Positions 10,533 through 20,927 are shown, counted from the stretch's first letter. The stretch: 64,000 nt of DNA from Algoriphagus litoralis (GCF_003259255.1 NZ_QGOL01000008.1:62001-126000), one strand, 5' to 3'. A program made the numbers and translations. The notes: a model not told the origin generated them from the sequence alone.

Positions 10533-11852
10533 TTATGCTACTTGGTAATTCGAAGGGTTGTTCTTCAGATTACCGCTTTTCATCATTCCCTCATAATGTC
10601 TCATGAGCAGGTAACTTTCAATTTGTCTTAAAGTATCCATGATCACACCCACCATAATAAGAAGGGAAGTTCCACCATAGAAGTATGAAAACTCCTGTCC
10701 AACACCGGCTATCACAGCAATAGCTGGAAGAATCGCCACTACCGCGAGCAGAACAGAACCGGGAAGCGTAATCTTGGAGATAATTCCATCGATGAATTCA
10801 GATGTGGGTGCACCTGGCTTAATACCGGGTACGAAGCCACCGTTTCTCTTCATGTCTTCTGCTATCTGCTCAGGGTTGACCGTGATGGCTGTGTAGAAGA
10901 ACGTGAAAATGATGATCAACACTGCAAACAAAACGTTGTACTGCCAAGAAGTCGGATTACTAAACGTCGATCCAATGTAGTTTGCAATGTCATTTTCCTG
11001 GGCCCAGATCTGGGCTATCATCGCAGGCACGAACATCAAAGACTGAGCGAATATGATCGGCATAACACCGGAGGCATTTACTTTGATCGGAATGTACTGA
11101 CGTTGTCCTCCATAAACTTTACCCCCTACTACCTGCTTAGCGTATTGTACGGGGATCCTCCTGGTAGCTTCAGTCAATGCAATTACTCCCACAACTACAA
11201 AGAACAACACTAGCGCCTCAATGATTAGAAGCAACATACCAGATGTTCCTTTCTCTAATCCTTCTGCAATAATCGCTCCTGGGAATCTAGAAATGATGCC
11301 TATCATGATCAACATGGAAATACCGTTTCCGATACCTTTCTCGGTAATTTTTTCACCCAACCACATACAGAACATGGTACCCGCAGAAAGCAGGACCAAT
11401 GAACTGAACATGAAAAGAGAGGTGCTCACCATCACAGCTCCGGTAGGAAGGATTGTCGCTGAGACATACCCAATCCCTTGAGCTATTGTGATCAGGATAG
11501 TAAGGACTCTGGTGATCTGGTTGATTCGTTTTCTACCAGACTCACCCTCCTTTTGCATTTTCTGAAAATAAGGAACTCCGACAGTCAACAGCTGCAACAC
11601 AATGGAAGCAGAGATATAAGGCATAATTCCCAATCCGAAGATGGATGCATTGCTGAATGCTCCTCCAAGAAAGGTATCAATCAGTCCGAAGATTCCTTCT
11701 GGAGCACCTCCCAATTTGGAAGGATCTACGCCTGGAAGCACGATGAATGAACCTAATCTAAAGATGATCAAGAAGCCGATTGTATTTACAATTCTAACTC
11801 TCAAATCTTCGATTGAGAAAATATTCTTAACTGTCGAAATAAACTTTTTCAT
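10533..11852 (-). CDS. secY: Preprotein translocase subunit SecY
   Basis: 439 residues with about ten hydrophobic transmembrane helices, forming the channel of the Sec translocon in the inner membrane. Recognisable parts are the plug-region start (GSFIVLPGVDP), RRIPVQYAKQVVGG in the cytoplasmic loop and MKRNGGFVPGIKPG before the last helices. It follows rplO by four bases and precedes map, as in the spc operon. The partner secE is at 35863-36051. Confidence 0.98.
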   Translation of the reverse strand: MKKFISTVKNIFSIEDLRVRIVNTIGFLIIFRLGSFIVLPGVDPSKLGGAPEGIFGLIDTFLGGAFSNASIFGLGIMPYISASIVLQLLTVGVPYFQKMQKEGESGRKRINQITRVLTILITIAQGIGYVSATILPTGAVMVSTSLFMFSSLVLLSAGTMFCMWLGEKITEKGIGNGISMLIMIGIISRFPGAIIAEGLEKGTSGMLLLIIEALVLFFVVVGVIALTEATRRIPVQYAKQVVGGKVYGGQRQYIPIKVNASGVMPIIFAQSLMFVPAMIAQIWAQENDIANYIGSTFSNPTSWQYNVLFAVLIIIFTFFYTAITVNPEQIAEDMKRNGGFVPGIKPGAPTSEFIDGIISKITLPGSVLLAVVAILPAIAVIAGVGQEFSYFYGGTSLLIMVGVIMDTLRQIESYLLMRHYEGMMKSGNLKNNPSNYQVA

Positions 11853-11856
11853 TTAC

Positions 11857-12303
11857 TTAAATCTTGTTTACAGAACCACCAAGTTTTTCGATTACTTCAA
11901 CTGCTGAAGCAGAAAACTTGTGGGCAGTCACATCTAATTTGGCTGTGAGTTCGCCACCACCTAAGATTTTGATCTTATCATTCTTCGAAGCAATGCCATG
12001 AGAAACCAAAGCTTCCATGTCGATAGCCACAAGACTGAATTGATCAGCTAGGGACTGCAAGGTATCCAAATTTACTGGCTTGAACTCAACCCTGTTAAAG
12101 GATTTGAAGCCAAATTTTGGAACTCTTCTTTGAAGAGGCATTTGCCCACCTTCAAATCCGATTTTAGACTTGTAGCCAGATCTTGATTTTGCTCCTTTGT
12201 GACCTCTGGTAGATGTTCCACCTCGACCGGAACCGGTACCTCTACCAATTCTCTTTCGATTTTTGGTTGAACCTTCTGACGGAGTTAATGTATTTAATTT
12301 CAT
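11857..12303 (-). CDS. rplO: 50S ribosomal protein L15
   Basis: 148 residues, full length. The Gly/Arg-rich N-terminal extension that threads through 23S rRNA is clear (RIGRGTGSGRGGTSTRGHKGAKSRSG would be one block; key residues are its repeated G, R and K), followed by the globular domain. Its ATG is two bases after the rpmD stop codon, again in TAATCATG. Confidence 0.97.
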   Translation of the reverse strand: MKLNTLTPSEGSTKNRKRIGRGTGSGRGGTSTRGHKGAKSRSGYKSKIGFEGGQMPLQRRVPKFGFKSFNRVEFKPVNLDTLQSLADQFSLVAIDMEALVSHGIASKNDKIKILGGGELTAKLDVTAHKFSASAVEVIEKLGGSVNKI

Positions 12304-12305
12304 GA

Positions 12306-12485
12306 TTAAGCTTCCTCCACTTTTACAAGGTGATTCACTTTATTTACCATTCCTGCAATCTGTGGAGTATTTTCAACTACTACAGACTTGCTGATACGTC
12401 CCAACCCTAATGCAGTGATTGTTGCTTTCTGATCTTTAGGTCGGTCAATCGTACTTTTAGTTTGTGTGATTTTGATCTTTGCCAT
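12306..12485 (-). CDS. rpmD: 50S ribosomal protein L30
   Basis: 59 residues, read from ATG at 12485 to TAA at 12306. It starts [20 protein letters not shown], then [11 protein letters not shown] and the C-terminal [13 protein letters not shown], which is the normal L30 pattern and length. It sits between rpsE and rplO in the spc order. Confidence 0.96.
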   Translation of the reverse strand: MAKIKITQTKSTIDRPKDQKATITALGLGRISKSVVVENTPQIAGMVNKVNHLVKVEEA

Positions 12486-12490
12486 GATGA

Positions 12491-13009
12491 TTATCCGTTA
12501 AAGACTTTAGCCATTTTCACACCACGCTGCTGGGATACAGCGATCGCATCTCTCAATTGAGTCAGTGCATCGATTGTAGCTTTCACTACGTTGTGTGGAT
12601 TTGATGAACCTTTGGATTTAGCCAAAACGTCTGTCACACCGGCACTTTCAAGTACAGCACGCATCGCACCACCGGCAATTACACCAGTACCTGCTGCAGC
12701 TGGCTTGATCAATACAAGTCCGCCTCCGAATTTACCAATCTGCTCATGAGGGATGGTACCTTTCAACACTGGAACTTTTACTAAGTTCTTTTTTGCGTCT
12801 TCGATGCCTTTAGTGATTGCATCAGTTACTTCATTGGCTTTTCCCAATCCGTAACCTACTACACCTTGGCCATCACCTACCACAACAATTGCAGAAAAGG
12901 AGAATCTTCTACCACCTTTTACCACTTTGGCTACTCGGTTGATTGCTACTACTTTCTCCTTTAATTCTGTATCTGTAGCCCTAATGGGTTTTCTTCTTAC
13001 TTGAGACAT
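12491..13009 (-). CDS. rpsE: 30S ribosomal protein S5
   Basis: 172 residues. It has the N-terminal double-stranded-RNA-binding-like domain with [19 protein letters not shown] and the loop [11 protein letters not shown], then the S5 C-terminal domain ([28 protein letters not shown]). It contributes to decoding accuracy at the 30S neck. Between rplR and rpmD. Confidence 0.98.
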   Translation of the reverse strand: MSQVRRKPIRATDTELKEKVVAINRVAKVVKGGRRFSFSAIVVVGDGQGVVGYGLGKANEVTDAITKGIEDAKKNLVKVPVLKGTIPHEQIGKFGGGLVLIKPAAAGTGVIAGGAMRAVLESAGVTDVLAKSKGSSNPHNVVKATIDALTQLRDAIAVSQQRGVKMAKVFNG

Positions 13010-13014
13010 AATGA

Positions 13015-13365
13015 TTAAAATTTAAGGCCTCCTTCTCTGGCGCCTTCAGCCAAAGCTTTCACATTACCATGATACAAGTAGCCGTTTCTATCAAAAACTA
13101 CTACAGATACGCCATTAGCTACTGCTCTTTCGGCTAGTTTTTTTCCTACTTCTTTGGAAACTCCAAGATTAGTGTTGGCTTTAGATCCAAGCTCTTTTGA
13201 AGAAGCTTGTGCCAAAGTTAGACCTTTGAGGTCATCGATCAATTGCGCGTAAATACCTGTATTACTCTTGAATACAGACAAACGAGGTCTGGAATCAGTA
13301 CCGGAGATCTTTCTTCGGATACCTTGCTTGATTCTAAGTCTTCTGGAAGTCTTATTAAATGCCAT
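13015..13365 (-). CDS. rplR: 50S ribosomal protein L18
   Basis: 116 residues. It binds 5S rRNA. The N-terminus is basic ([16 protein letters not shown]), [10 protein letters not shown] follows, and the C-terminus ends [19 protein letters not shown], all typical. It lies between rplF and rpsE. Confidence 0.98.
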   Translation of the reverse strand: MAFNKTSRRLRIKQGIRRKISGTDSRPRLSVFKSNTGIYAQLIDDLKGLTLAQASSKELGSKANTNLGVSKEVGKKLAERAVANGVSVVVFDRNGYLYHGNVKALAEGAREGGLKF

Positions 13366-13371
13366 AACCTA

Positions 13372-13929
13372 TTATTTTTTACCGGCAGTTTTACCAGCCT
13401 TACGTCTAACTTGTTCACCAACGAAACGCACACCTTTACCTTTGTATGGTTCCACTTTACGGAGTGATTTGATCTTGGCAGCTACCTGACCGATCAATTC
13501 TTTATCAATACCCTCTAGGGTGATGAATGGATTTTTACCTTTTGGAGTCTCAGTTTTGATAGAGATCTCATTAGGCATCGCCATGAAAATACTGTGAGAA
13601 TAGCCTAAGCTAAGCTCGAGTATTTGACCCTGATTGGATGCTTTGTAACCGACACCTACTAATTCTAAGTCCTTCTTGTAACCTTCAGATACACCGATCA
13701 CCATATTGTTGATCAATGATCTGTAAAGTCCATGAAGAGACTTATGTCTCTTAGACTCGGTAGGTCTAGCAACGATGATTTCGCTGCCTTCGACTTTCAC
13801 CTGAATATCAGGATTCACATCCTGAGTCAGTGTACCCTTTGGACCTTTAACAGTGACAGTTCCATGAGCTGACACGTCTACAGTAACACCGCTGGGTATA
13901 TTTATTGGTTTTTTACCTATTCTAGACAT
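13372..13929 (-). CDS. rplF: 50S ribosomal protein L6
   Basis: 185 residues with the two repeated L6 domains. The N-terminus reads SRIGKKPINIPSGVTV and the C-terminal RNA-binding motif KVEPYKGKGVRFVGE is intact. It binds 23S rRNA near the sarcin-ricin loop where EF-G and EF-Tu dock. Nine bases after rpsH. Confidence 0.98.
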   Translation of the reverse strand: MSRIGKKPINIPSGVTVDVSAHGTVTVKGPKGTLTQDVNPDIQVKVEGSEIIVARPTESKRHKSLHGLYRSLINNMVIGVSEGYKKDLELVGVGYKASNQGQILELSLGYSHSIFMAMPNEISIKTETPKGKNPFITLEGIDKELIGQVAAKIKSLRKVEPYKGKGVRFVGEQVRRKAGKTAGKK

Positions 13930-13938
13930 GATAGTATA

Positions 13939-14334
13939 TTAATAAACGTAGCAAAGTACTTCGCCACCGATACCTTCGGTACGTGCCTCTTTGTCAGTCA
14001 TCACACCTTTGGAGGTGGATACGATTGCGATTCCCAAGCCATTGATGACTCTAGGGAGCTCATCATGCTTTACATATTTTCTCAAACCTGGCGTACTTAC
14101 TCTTTCAAGGCTTACGATAGCATTTTGCTTGCTTGTAGGATTGTACTTCAAAGCGATCTTGATGGATCCCTGGGGACCATTTTGTTCAAACTTATAGTTT
14201 TGAATATATCCTTTGTCGTGCAATACTTTCGTAATCTCCTTCTTGATGTTAGAGGCAGGTATCTCAACGATTCGGTGAGATGCCTTGATGGCATTTCTCA
14301 ACCTAGTCAGATAATCAGCTATTGGATCAGTCAT
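13939..14334 (-). CDS. rpsH: 30S ribosomal protein S8
   Basis: 131 residues. A 16S rRNA central-domain binder, with TDPIADYLTRLRNAI at the N-terminus and the C-terminal STSKGVMTDKEAR block. An 81-base gap separates it from rpsN upstream, unusually long for this operon, and that gap holds a good promoter -7 box. Confidence 0.98.
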   Translation of the reverse strand: MTDPIADYLTRLRNAIKASHRIVEIPASNIKKEITKVLHDKGYIQNYKFEQNGPQGSIKIALKYNPTSKQNAIVSLERVSTPGLRKYVKHDELPRVINGLGIAIVSTSKGVMTDKEARTEGIGGEVLCYVY

Positions 14335-14370
14335 GGTATTTATAGTCTAGCTCCACCCGTTTTGGGCGTG

Positions 14371-14401
14371 CAAAGTTACGAATTGATTTTTATAATAAAA
14401 A
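14371..14401 (-). promoter_or_regulatory. Internal promoter upstream of rpsH
   Basis: On the minus strand TAACTTTG (14371-14378) matches TAnnTTTG exactly and continues as CACGCCC, sharing C-n3-CC with four other translation promoters in this window. At 19 bases upstream the -33 element is TTTT instead of TTTG. It lies in the only long gap of the spc-type segment. Confidence 0.6.
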
Positions 14402-14415
14402 TTACTGTCGTTATT

Positions 14416-14685
14416 TTACCAGCTGGACTTTGTAATTCCTGGGATCTTGCCTGCAGAGGCCATTTCCCTGAATGTTACCCTGTTGATACCAAACTTTCTC
14501 ATGTATCCTTTAGGACGACCTGTAAGTTTGCAACGATTATGTAATCTAACCGGAGAAGCATTTTTTGGCAATTTGTCAAGGCCTTCGTAGTCACCGGCTG
14601 CTTTCAGCTCAGCTCTTTTCTTAGCGTACTTGGCTACCAGATGCTCTCTTTTTCTCTCACGAGCTTTGATGGATTCTTTTGCCAT
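14416..14685 (-). CDS. rpsN: 30S ribosomal protein S14 (zinc-independent form)
   Basis: 89 residues, the long form without the CxxC...CxxC zinc motif (a single Cys in [10 protein letters not shown]). The N-terminal half is Lys/Arg/Glu-rich ([18 protein letters not shown]) and the C-terminal [14 protein letters not shown] is typical. Start codon in a TAATCATG junction with rplE. Confidence 0.97.
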   Translation of the reverse strand: MAKESIKARERKREHLVAKYAKKRAELKAAGDYEGLDKLPKNASPVRLHNRCKLTGRPKGYMRKFGINRVTFREMASAGKIPGITKSSW

Positions 14686-14687
14686 GA

Positions 14688-15248
14688 TTATTCTTCTTTA
14701 TTTTTATTGGAGAACGGCATTCCGAAAGCTTTCAACAAGGCATAGCTTTCTTCGTCTGTTTTAGCTGAGGTCACGAAAGTGATGTCCATACCGGAGATTC
14801 TGTTCACTTTCTCTATAGAAATTTCAGGAAAGATAATTTGCTCAGTCACACCTAGCGTATAGTTCCCTCTTCCGTCAAATCCCTTGTCTGAGATACCTTT
14901 GAAATCACGTACACGGGGTAAAGCAACAGTGATCAGACGGTCAAGAAATTCATACATCTTTTCACCTCTCAAAGTAACTTTGGCGCCGATCGGCATTCCT
15001 TCTCTCAACTTAAAGTTGGACACTGCAATTTTCGACTTTGTCGCTACTGCTTTCTGTCCAGTGATAAGTGAAAGTTCTTCCACACCCTGGTCTACCAATT
15101 TCTTATCAGCGACAGCTGCACCGATACCTTTGTTAAGGACGATCTTAGTTAACTGAGGCACTTGCATGATAGATGAGTATTGAAACTTCTCCTTCAAAGC
15201 CGGAACGATATCGCTCAGGTACTTTGCTTTCATTCTTGAATTAGCCAT
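14688..15248 (-). CDS. rplE: 50S ribosomal protein L5
   Basis: 186 residues. It binds 5S rRNA and contacts the P-site tRNA. Conserved blocks are [29 protein letters not shown] and [14 protein letters not shown]. Its start codon overlaps the rplX stop codon in ATGGCTAA, an 8-base overlap that implies coupled translation. Confidence 0.98.
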   Translation of the reverse strand: MANSRMKAKYLSDIVPALKEKFQYSSIMQVPQLTKIVLNKGIGAAVADKKLVDQGVEELSLITGQKAVATKSKIAVSNFKLREGMPIGAKVTLRGEKMYEFLDRLITVALPRVRDFKGISDKGFDGRGNYTLGVTEQIIFPEISIEKVNRISGMDITFVTSAKTDEESYALLKAFGMPFSNKNKEE

Positions 15249-15585
15249 TGATCACCTCCCCAGTTTTCTTTGAATATCTTACTAGTTTACCATTTTCGCC
15301 TGCCTTACGACCTGTACGGGTTGCTTCACCAGTTTTAGGATCTACGAGCATTAGATTGCTGATATGAAGTGCTGCTTCTTTCTTTTCGATTCCACCTTGT
15401 GGCTTAGCAGCGGTAGGCTTCACATGTTTGGTGATCATATTGATACCTTCCACGTAAGCTCTTTTCTTTTCGGTATTAACAGAAAGAACTTTTCCTGTTT
15501 TCCCTTTGTCATCACCGGCGATTACCTTCACGGTATCTCCAGTTTTGATATGCAGTTTTGTCTGCTTGTTCAGTTTTCTTTCCAT
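15241..15585 (-). CDS. rplX: 50S ribosomal protein L24
   Basis: 114 residues. The KOW motif is clear ([20 protein letters not shown]), followed by [14 protein letters not shown]. One of the two assembly initiators of the 50S subunit. It overlaps rplE by eight bases and starts two bases after rplN in TAATCATG. Confidence 0.98.
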   Translation of the reverse strand: MERKLNKQTKLHIKTGDTVKVIAGDDKGKTGKVLSVNTEKKRAYVEGINMITKHVKPTAAKPQGGIEKKEAALHISNLMLVDPKTGEATRTGRKAGENGKLVRYSKKTGEVING

Positions 15586-15587
15586 GA

Positions 15588-15956
15588 TTACAATACTTCA
15601 GGGGCCAAGGAAATGATTTTCATGAACTGCTTCTCTCTAAGCTCTCTGGCCACGGGTCCGAAGATACGTGTGCCTCTTGGCTCGTCGTTGTTGTTAAGCA
15701 ACACTGCAGCGTTATCCTCAAACCGAATGTAGGAGCCGTCTTTACGTCGGATTTCCTTTTTGGTTCTCACAATTACCGCTTTTGAAACGGTACCTTTTTT
15801 CATATTACTGGAAGATAGGGCTGACTTTACAGTCACGACTACTTTATCGCCGATGGAAGCATAACGCTTGCCAGTTCCTCCCAATACGCGGATGACAAGT
15901 ACTTCTTTAGCACCTGAATTATCTGCAACGCCTAGTCTGGATTCTTGCTGTATCAT
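15588..15956 (-). CDS. rplN: 50S ribosomal protein L14
   Basis: 122 residues, exact family length. It starts [18 protein letters not shown] and contains the RNA-binding [18 protein letters not shown]. It contributes to an intersubunit bridge. Its ATG is two bases after the rpsQ stop codon in TAATCATG. Confidence 0.98.
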   Translation of the reverse strand: MIQQESRLGVADNSGAKEVLVIRVLGGTGKRYASIGDKVVVTVKSALSSSNMKKGTVSKAVIVRTKKEIRRKDGSYIRFEDNAAVLLNNNDEPRGTRIFGPVARELREKQFMKIISLAPEVL

Positions 15957-15958
15957 GA

Positions 15959-16222
15959 TTACTTAGCCCTTTCAATAATTTCCACTAATCTCCAACGCTT
16001 GTTTTTGCTCAGCGGACGAGTCTCACTGATTCTCACCAAGTCGCCTGGGTGACACTCATTGTTCTCGTCATGAACCATAAATTTGGTAGTCTTAGCGACA
16101 AATTTACCATAGATTGGGTGTTTCACTTTACGTTCCACAGCCACAGTTATGGATTTATCCATTTTGTCACTTACGACCTTACCAATTCTCTCTTTGCGAA
16201 GATTTCTCTCAATCGTAGCCAT
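15959..16222 (-). CDS. rpsQ: 30S ribosomal protein S17
   Basis: 87 residues with an OB fold. It starts [20 protein letters not shown] and has HPIYGKFV and [20 protein letters not shown], both typical. Follows rpmC by 19 bases. Confidence 0.98.
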   Translation of the reverse strand: MATIERNLRKERIGKVVSDKMDKSITVAVERKVKHPIYGKFVAKTTKFMVHDENNECHPGDLVRISETRPLSKNKRWRLVEIIERAK

Positions 16223-16241
16223 TTTCTTTTCTGTTAGCTAG

Positions 16242-16424
16242 TTATTTGGAAGCTAATGCAGTCTTCAATCTTGCGACAAGACGCTTGGCTTCTCTGATTC
16301 TGTTAGGATTCTCAATAGGAGTAATCGAGTGAGCAAATTTCAATTTGCTAAGATTCTCCTGCTCTGCGACTACTCGCTCTGCGATCTCACTTGCGGAAAG
16401 GGATCTGATTTCTGTGTTCTTCAT
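16242..16424 (-). CDS. rpmC: 50S ribosomal protein L29
   Basis: 60 residues, a two-helix protein at the tunnel exit. It has LSASEIAERVVAEQENLSKL and the C-terminal IREAKRLVARLKT pattern. Between rplP and rpsQ. Confidence 0.97.
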   Translation of the reverse strand: MKNTEIRSLSASEIAERVVAEQENLSKLKFAHSITPIENPNRIREAKRLVARLKTALASK

Positions 16425-16433
16425 TGCTTATGA

Positions 16434-16853
16434 TTATTCTGCGTAGTCTCTACGAACAACAAAACTTGTACTTACGGGTAGCTTCTGCTGCGCAAGTCTC
16501 AATGCATCTTTAGCAACCTCCAGACTCACGCCTGTAGCTTCGAAAAGTATCGTTCCTGGCTTGATAACAGCTACCCAATATTCTGGAGCACCTTTACCCT
16601 TACCCATACGTACTTCCGCTGGCTTTTTAGTGATCGGTTTGTCAGGGAAAATTCTGATCCAAACCTGACCTTCTCTCTTCATAGCTCTTGTCATGGCAAT
16701 TCTAGCTGCCTCGATCTGGCGAGAAGTAATCCATCCTGGCTCAAGGGATTTTACACCAAAGTTGCCAAAAGAGAGTTCAGCCCCTCTAGTAGCAAGACCT
16801 TTGACGCGGCCCTTGTGCATTTTTCTATATTTCGTTCTTTTCGGCTGTAACAT
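16434..16853 (-). CDS. rplP: 50S ribosomal protein L16
   Basis: 139 residues. It starts [16 protein letters not shown] and has the Arg/Lys-rich RRNA-contacting core with the [15 protein letters not shown] loop near the A site. Full length. It is 27 bases after rpsC. Confidence 0.98.
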   Translation of the reverse strand: MLQPKRTKYRKMHKGRVKGLATRGAELSFGNFGVKSLEPGWITSRQIEAARIAMTRAMKREGQVWIRIFPDKPITKKPAEVRMGKGKGAPEYWVAVIKPGTILFEATGVSLEVAKDALRLAQQKLPVSTSFVVRRDYAE

Positions 16854-16880
16854 GATTTCTCACTTATTCGGTGAAAATAG

Positions 16881-17624
16881 TTATTTCTTATTTCGGCGTC
16901 TTGGACCGTTGTCTCTATCTCCTCTTCCACCTTTTGGGTTCGGGCTGCGCTGGCCTTTAGGCTCATTAGCTGCTCCTTGGTTAGGAGAAAGATCTCTCTT
17001 TCCGTAAACTTCACCTTTAAAGATCCAGACTTTGATTCCAATCAATCCATACACAGTAAGTGCTTCGGAAAGTGCATAATCAATATCTGCTCTAAGGGTA
17101 TGAAGTGGAATTCTGCCTTCTTTGTACATTTCAGAACGAGCCATTTCAGCTCCTCCTAAACGACCAGAAAGCTTTACCTTAATACCTTCCGCTCCCACTC
17201 GCATGGATGCTGCAATGGCTTGCTTCATTGCTCTTCTGAAGGAAATTCTAGCCTGAAGCTGCTGCGCAATGGATTCCCCAACTAATTTCGCATCCAATTC
17301 CGGACGCTTAATTTCGAAGATATTGATCTGAATATCTTTGTTGGTGATCTTTTTCAGCTCTTCTTTCAGCTTATCTACTTCGGCTCCGCCTTTACCAATA
17401 ACTACACCCGGTCTGGCGGTATGGATTGTCAAAGTAATTCTCTTAAGCGTACGCTCAATGATTACTTTGGAAATACCTCCTTTGGGGATTCTGGCAAGGA
17501 CATATTTACGGATCTGCTGATCTTCGTATAGCTTCTCAGCAAAGTCTTTCCCACCATACCAGTTGGAATCCCAGCCTTTGACTACACCAAGTCTAAATCC
17601 TATTGGGTTAATCTTTTGTCCCAT
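16881..17624 (-). CDS. rpsC: 30S ribosomal protein S3
   Basis: 247 residues. Type II KH domain ([18 protein letters not shown]) in the N-terminal half and the S3 C-terminal domain with [12 protein letters not shown], part of the mRNA entry site. Residues about 212-247 form a Gly/Pro/Arg/Asn-rich tail that is longer than in E. coli and probably disordered. Confidence 0.98.
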   Translation of the reverse strand: MGQKINPIGFRLGVVKGWDSNWYGGKDFAEKLYEDQQIRKYVLARIPKGGISKVIIERTLKRITLTIHTARPGVVIGKGGAEVDKLKEELKKITNKDIQINIFEIKRPELDAKLVGESIAQQLQARISFRRAMKQAIAASMRVGAEGIKVKLSGRLGGAEMARSEMYKEGRIPLHTLRADIDYALSEALTVYGLIGIKVWIFKGEVYGKRDLSPNQGAANEPKGQRSPNPKGGRGDRDNGPRRRNKK

Positions 17625-17632
17625 AGTCTTTT

Positions 17633-18025
17633 TTAATTTGCCTTTTCGTTTGTTTCAACTAAATCAGCGGTAACGTCACCTGAGATGAATGCATCAACTA
17701 CAAGGGTTACATGATTGGATCTTTTGCGGATTCTATGTCCACGTCCCTGAGGAGCTGGTCTGAGTCGCTTCAATGATCTGCCTTCATCCACCATGATAGT
17801 TTTGATATACAGATCAGCTTCTTCAAGCTTCTCGTCAGGATTTTTTGCTTGCCAGTTGGCCACTGCTGAAAGGAGAAGCTTCTCCAATTTCATCGCGCCA
17901 TGATTGGGCGTGAATTTCAATATGCTAAGTGCCAATCCTACTCGCTTACCTCTCACAAGGTCAGCCACAAGGCGCATTTTGCGCGGGGATGTAGGAACGT
18001 TTTTTAATCTTGCTACTGCTTCCAT
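17633..18025 (-). CDS. rplV: 50S ribosomal protein L22
   Basis: 130 residues. It has [17 protein letters not shown] and the beta-hairpin region [20 protein letters not shown] that lines the peptide tunnel and, in other species, is a site of macrolide resistance changes; the hairpin looks normal. Start codon in TAATCATG after rpsS. Confidence 0.98.
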   Translation of the reverse strand: MEAVARLKNVPTSPRKMRLVADLVRGKRVGLALSILKFTPNHGAMKLEKLLLSAVANWQAKNPDEKLEEADLYIKTIMVDEGRSLKRLRPAPQGRGHRIRKRSNHVTLVVDAFISGDVTADLVETNEKAN

Positions 18026-18027
18026 GA

Positions 18028-18306
18028 TTATCTCTTTCCTTTATCTTTTTTAGCAATGTGGCCACGGAAGTTTCTAGTTGGAGCAAATTCACCCAGCTTG
18101 TGACCTACCATGTTGTCAGTGACAAACACCGGGATAAACTTGTTACCGTTATGCACTGCGAAGGTATGGCCTACGAAATCCGGGGAAATCATAGATCTTC
18201 TTGACCAAGTCTTGATGACAGATTTCTTGCCTGACTCGTTCATGACATCTACTTTCTTCACCAGATGGTGCTCGATATAAGGACCTTTTTTTAATGAACG
18301 TGCCAT
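18028..18306 (-). CDS. rpsS: 30S ribosomal protein S19
   Basis: 92 residues. It starts [14 protein letters not shown] and has [18 protein letters not shown] and [13 protein letters not shown], the usual signature. It sits in the 30S head. Its ATG is two bases after the rplB stop codon (TAATTATG). Confidence 0.98.
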   Translation of the reverse strand: MARSLKKGPYIEHHLVKKVDVMNESGKKSVIKTWSRRSMISPDFVGHTFAVHNGNKFIPVFVTDNMVGHKLGEFAPTRNFRGHIAKKDKGKR

Positions 18307-18308
18307 AA

Positions 18309-19133
18309 TTATTTAGATCTTTTGCTGATGATGAACTTGTTTGAATACTTCTTAGGTGATCTGGTTTTCTTTCCTTTAGAAAGAAGTCCTTTTCTTGATC
18401 TAGGATGTCCACCTGAAGACCGGCCTTCACCACCACCCATAGGGTGATCTACTGGGTTCATTGCCACACCTCTTGTACGAGGTCTTACTCCAAGCCATCT
18501 CTTACGACCAGCTTTACCTAACACCACGTTCATGTGGTCACCGTTGGAAACAGTTCCTACTGTTGCCATACAAGTACCCAAAACGAGTCTCATTTCACCG
18601 GAAGGAAGTTTCACTGTCACATATCTCGCATCACGAGCTACGATCTGTGCATAACCTCCGGCACTTCTTGCCATGGCTCCACCATTGCCTGGCTTCAATT
18701 CCACATTGTGTACAATTGTACCCATTGGGATATTGGCCATAGGCATGGCGTTGCCCACTTCTGGAGCAACTTGCTCACCGGAAATCACTGTCTGACCTAC
18801 CGTCAAACCTTCCGGGGCGATAATATAGGCCTTAGCACCGTCTGCATAATAGAGTAGGGCAAGACGAGCTGTTCTGTTTGGATCGTATTCGATAGCTTTC
18901 ACTGTCGCTGGTACACCAAACTTGTTTCTTTTGAAGTCTACAATACGTAGTCTTCTCTTGTGACCACCACCGATATATCGAGCGGTCATTTTGCCTGTAT
19001 TATTTCTTCCGCCTGATTTCTTCAAAGGTGCAAGAAGTGACTTCTCCGGCTTTGACTTGGTAATCTCGTCAAAAGCAGGTGCCACTCTGAATCTTGTCCC
19101 TGGAGTTACAGGCCTCAACTTTTTAATTGCCAT
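18309..19133 (-). CDS. rplB: 50S ribosomal protein L2
   Basis: 274 residues, full length. OB and SH3-like domains, [21 protein letters not shown] with the conserved histidine near the peptidyl transferase centre, and a basic C-terminus ([16 protein letters not shown]). Essential for subunit association. Between rplW and rpsS. Confidence 0.98.
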   Translation of the reverse strand: MAIKKLRPVTPGTRFRVAPAFDEITKSKPEKSLLAPLKKSGGRNNTGKMTARYIGGGHKRRLRIVDFKRNKFGVPATVKAIEYDPNRTARLALLYYADGAKAYIIAPEGLTVGQTVISGEQVAPEVGNAMPMANIPMGTIVHNVELKPGNGGAMARSAGGYAQIVARDARYVTVKLPSGEMRLVLGTCMATVGTVSNGDHMNVVLGKAGRKRWLGVRPRTRGVAMNPVDHPMGGGEGRSSGGHPRSRKGLLSKGKKTRSPKKYSNKFIISKRSK

Positions 19134-19146
19134 GATATTGATTCAA

Positions 19147-19434
19147 TTAAATTTCTCCGTAAAAATCAATTACCTCACCGTCGGCTACCTGCACGATTGC
19201 TTTTTTGAAAGCATTGGTGAAGCCAGATACGATTTTATTCTTCGTGTAACGGGTCTTATGCTTAGCTGCATAACGAATGGTTCTTACTGATACCACTTTC
19301 ACACCGTATGTTTTCTCTACAGCATTTCTAATCTGGATTTTGTCAGCGGTTTTTTCTACTATAAAGCCGTAGACACCTCTTTCGTTACCAGCAGAAATTT
19401 TTTCTGTAATCAAAGGCTGTTTTAGAATATCCAT
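19147..19434 (-). CDS. rplW: 50S ribosomal protein L23
   Basis: 95 residues. It starts with ILKQPLITEKIS, the L23 signature, and has the Lys-rich hairpin (RYAAKHKTRYTKNK). It is the docking site for trigger factor and SRP at the tunnel exit. Four bases after rplD. Confidence 0.97.
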   Translation of the reverse strand: MDILKQPLITEKISAGNERGVYGFIVEKTADKIQIRNAVEKTYGVKVVSVRTIRYAAKHKTRYTKNKIVSGFTNAFKKAIVQVADGEVIDFYGEI

Positions 19435-19438
19435 TGTC

Positions 19439-20068
19439 TTATTTCGATAAAATGGTTTCCAATATACTTACAGAACCTTCGCAGAGAACCAATTGGTCAG
19501 CATGAAGAACTTGGTAAGTATTCACATCATTTACAGTTACCACTTTCGCTTTAGGCAGGTTTCTGCTGGAAAGGAATACATTCTTGTCATCTCCAGGGAG
19601 AACCAAAAGTGTCTTCTTGTCAGCCAGCGATAGGCCATTCAACAAAGCGATGTAGTTTTTAGTCTTAGGAGCGTCGAATTTCACGTCCTCCAATACTACT
19701 AGGCTGTTTTCAATCACTTTATATGAAAGTGCAGACTTACGAGCCAACTGCTTTACTTTTTTATTCAATTTGAAGGAATAGTCTCTCGGTCTAGGACCGA
19801 ATACTCTACCTCCACCACGGAAGTTAGGCGCCTTCAAAGATCCAGCTCGGGCACCACCTGTACCTTTTTGCTTTTTGATCTTCTTAGTAGATCCTGCTAC
19901 TTCGTTTCTTTCTTTTGATTTGTGAGTTCCCTGTCTTTGGTTAGCCAGGTACTGCTTCACATCCAGGTAGATCGCGTTATCGTTTGGTTCGATCGCGAAA
20001 ATCTCGTCAGAAAGAGTCACCTTTCTACCTGTATCTTGTCCTTTGTGATTGATTACTGCTAATTCCAT
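19439..20068 (-). CDS. rplD: 50S ribosomal protein L4
   Basis: 209 residues. The tunnel loop is recognised from [16 protein letters not shown] followed by [16 protein letters not shown] and [13 protein letters not shown]. In E. coli L4 represses the S10 operon through the leader; I found no similar leader structure here. Three bases after rplC. Confidence 0.98.
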   Translation of the reverse strand: MELAVINHKGQDTGRKVTLSDEIFAIEPNDNAIYLDVKQYLANQRQGTHKSKERNEVAGSTKKIKKQKGTGGARAGSLKAPNFRGGGRVFGPRPRDYSFKLNKKVKQLARKSALSYKVIENSLVVLEDVKFDAPKTKNYIALLNGLSLADKKTLLVLPGDDKNVFLSSRNLPKAKVVTVNDVNTYQVLHADQLVLCEGSVSILETILSK

Positions 20069-20071
20069 GGC

Positions 20072-20704
20072 TTATTTCTCAAGAATTACAAAAGAGTTTT
20101 TTGGGCCAGGTACTGATCCAGAAACCAACAATAGGTTCTGCTCAGGATAGACTTTCAATACTCTTAGGTTGATTACTTTTACTCTGTCGCCACCAGTTCT
20201 ACCGGCCATTCTCATGCCTTTGAATACTCTGGATGGCCAAGAACATGCACCAATGGAACCTGGGTGTCTGCCTCTGTTGTGCTGACCGTGAGTTTGTCCA
20301 CCCACACCGGCAAAACCATGACGCTTTACAACACCTTGGAAACCTTTACCTTTTGAAGTACCAATGGCATCGACGAAGTCACCTTCTACGAAAACCTCTT
20401 TGGCATTCACTGTCTTTCCGAGCTCCACTTGGCCTTCAAACTCGACCCTGAAGTCACGGAATTCAACAACTTTCTGCTTTGGCGTAGTACCGGCCTTTTT
20501 AAAATGACCGATCAATGGCTTAGGAGTGTTTTTCTCCTTACGCTCACCGAATGCCAACTGCACTGCGTTGTACCCGTCTGTTTCAACGTTTTTTACTTGC
20601 GTCACTACGCAAGGACCAGCCTCTATTAGCGTGCATGCGACGTTACGTCCATCGGCACTGAAAATGCTAGTCATTCCTACTTTTTTTCCTATAATACCAG
20701 ACAT
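20072..20704 (-). CDS. rplC: 50S ribosomal protein L3
   Basis: 210 residues from the ATG at 20704 (the frame is open to 20731, but [15 protein letters not shown] is the family start). Key blocks are [17 protein letters not shown] with the tunnel-facing loop and [17 protein letters not shown]. It is one of the first proteins to assemble on 23S rRNA. It is the first gene after the strong promoter at 20767-20797, so it heads the long operon that ends at rplQ. Confidence 0.97.
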   Translation of the reverse strand: MSGIIGKKVGMTSIFSADGRNVACTLIEAGPCVVTQVKNVETDGYNAVQLAFGERKEKNTPKPLIGHFKKAGTTPKQKVVEFRDFRVEFEGQVELGKTVNAKEVFVEGDFVDAIGTSKGKGFQGVVKRHGFAGVGGQTHGQHNRGRHPGSIGACSWPSRVFKGMRMAGRTGGDRVKVINLRVLKVYPEQNLLLVSGSVPGPKNSFVILEK

Positions 20705-20766
20705 CTTTGATAAGATAATTTGATAATCCACAAGAGATTATACACTTGGGCCCTTTTTAAGGACTG

Positions 20767-20797
20767 CAAAGTTACTGAAATAATATTTGGCAGCAAA
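20767..20797 (-). promoter_or_regulatory. Promoter of the rplC-to-rplQ operon
   Basis: On the minus strand TTTG (20794-20797), 19 bases, then TAACTTTG (20767-20774), an exact match to the Bacteroidota primary-sigma pattern. It continues CAGTCC, identical to the rpsL promoter. The predicted leader is about 55 bases and can fold ATAATC/GATTAT around a 7-base loop. Confidence 0.88.
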
Positions 20798-20896
20798 TCC
20801 CAACTCCAATATTTTCAAACAATTAGAAAAAATGATTTGGTTTAGGCTCAAAAAGATCCTTCCTAAAGAAAGGAAATTTCAGAATCTGCCAGAAAA

Positions 20897-20927
20897 CAAA
20901 AAGACCTGCAGGGTATGCAGGCCTTTT
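20897..20927 (-). terminator. Terminator after rpsJ
   Basis: On the minus strand AAGGCCTGCA pairs with TGCAGGTCTT (one G-U pair) around a 5-base loop, then TTTGTTTT. It begins about 24 bases after the rpsJ stop codon and separates the rpsL-rpsG-fusA-rpsJ transcript from rplC. Confidence 0.87.

Noticed and set aside
20705-20760. L4-type autoregulatory leader before rplC
   Set aside because: Only a small 6-bp stem is present; no large leader structure comparable to the E. coli S10 leader.
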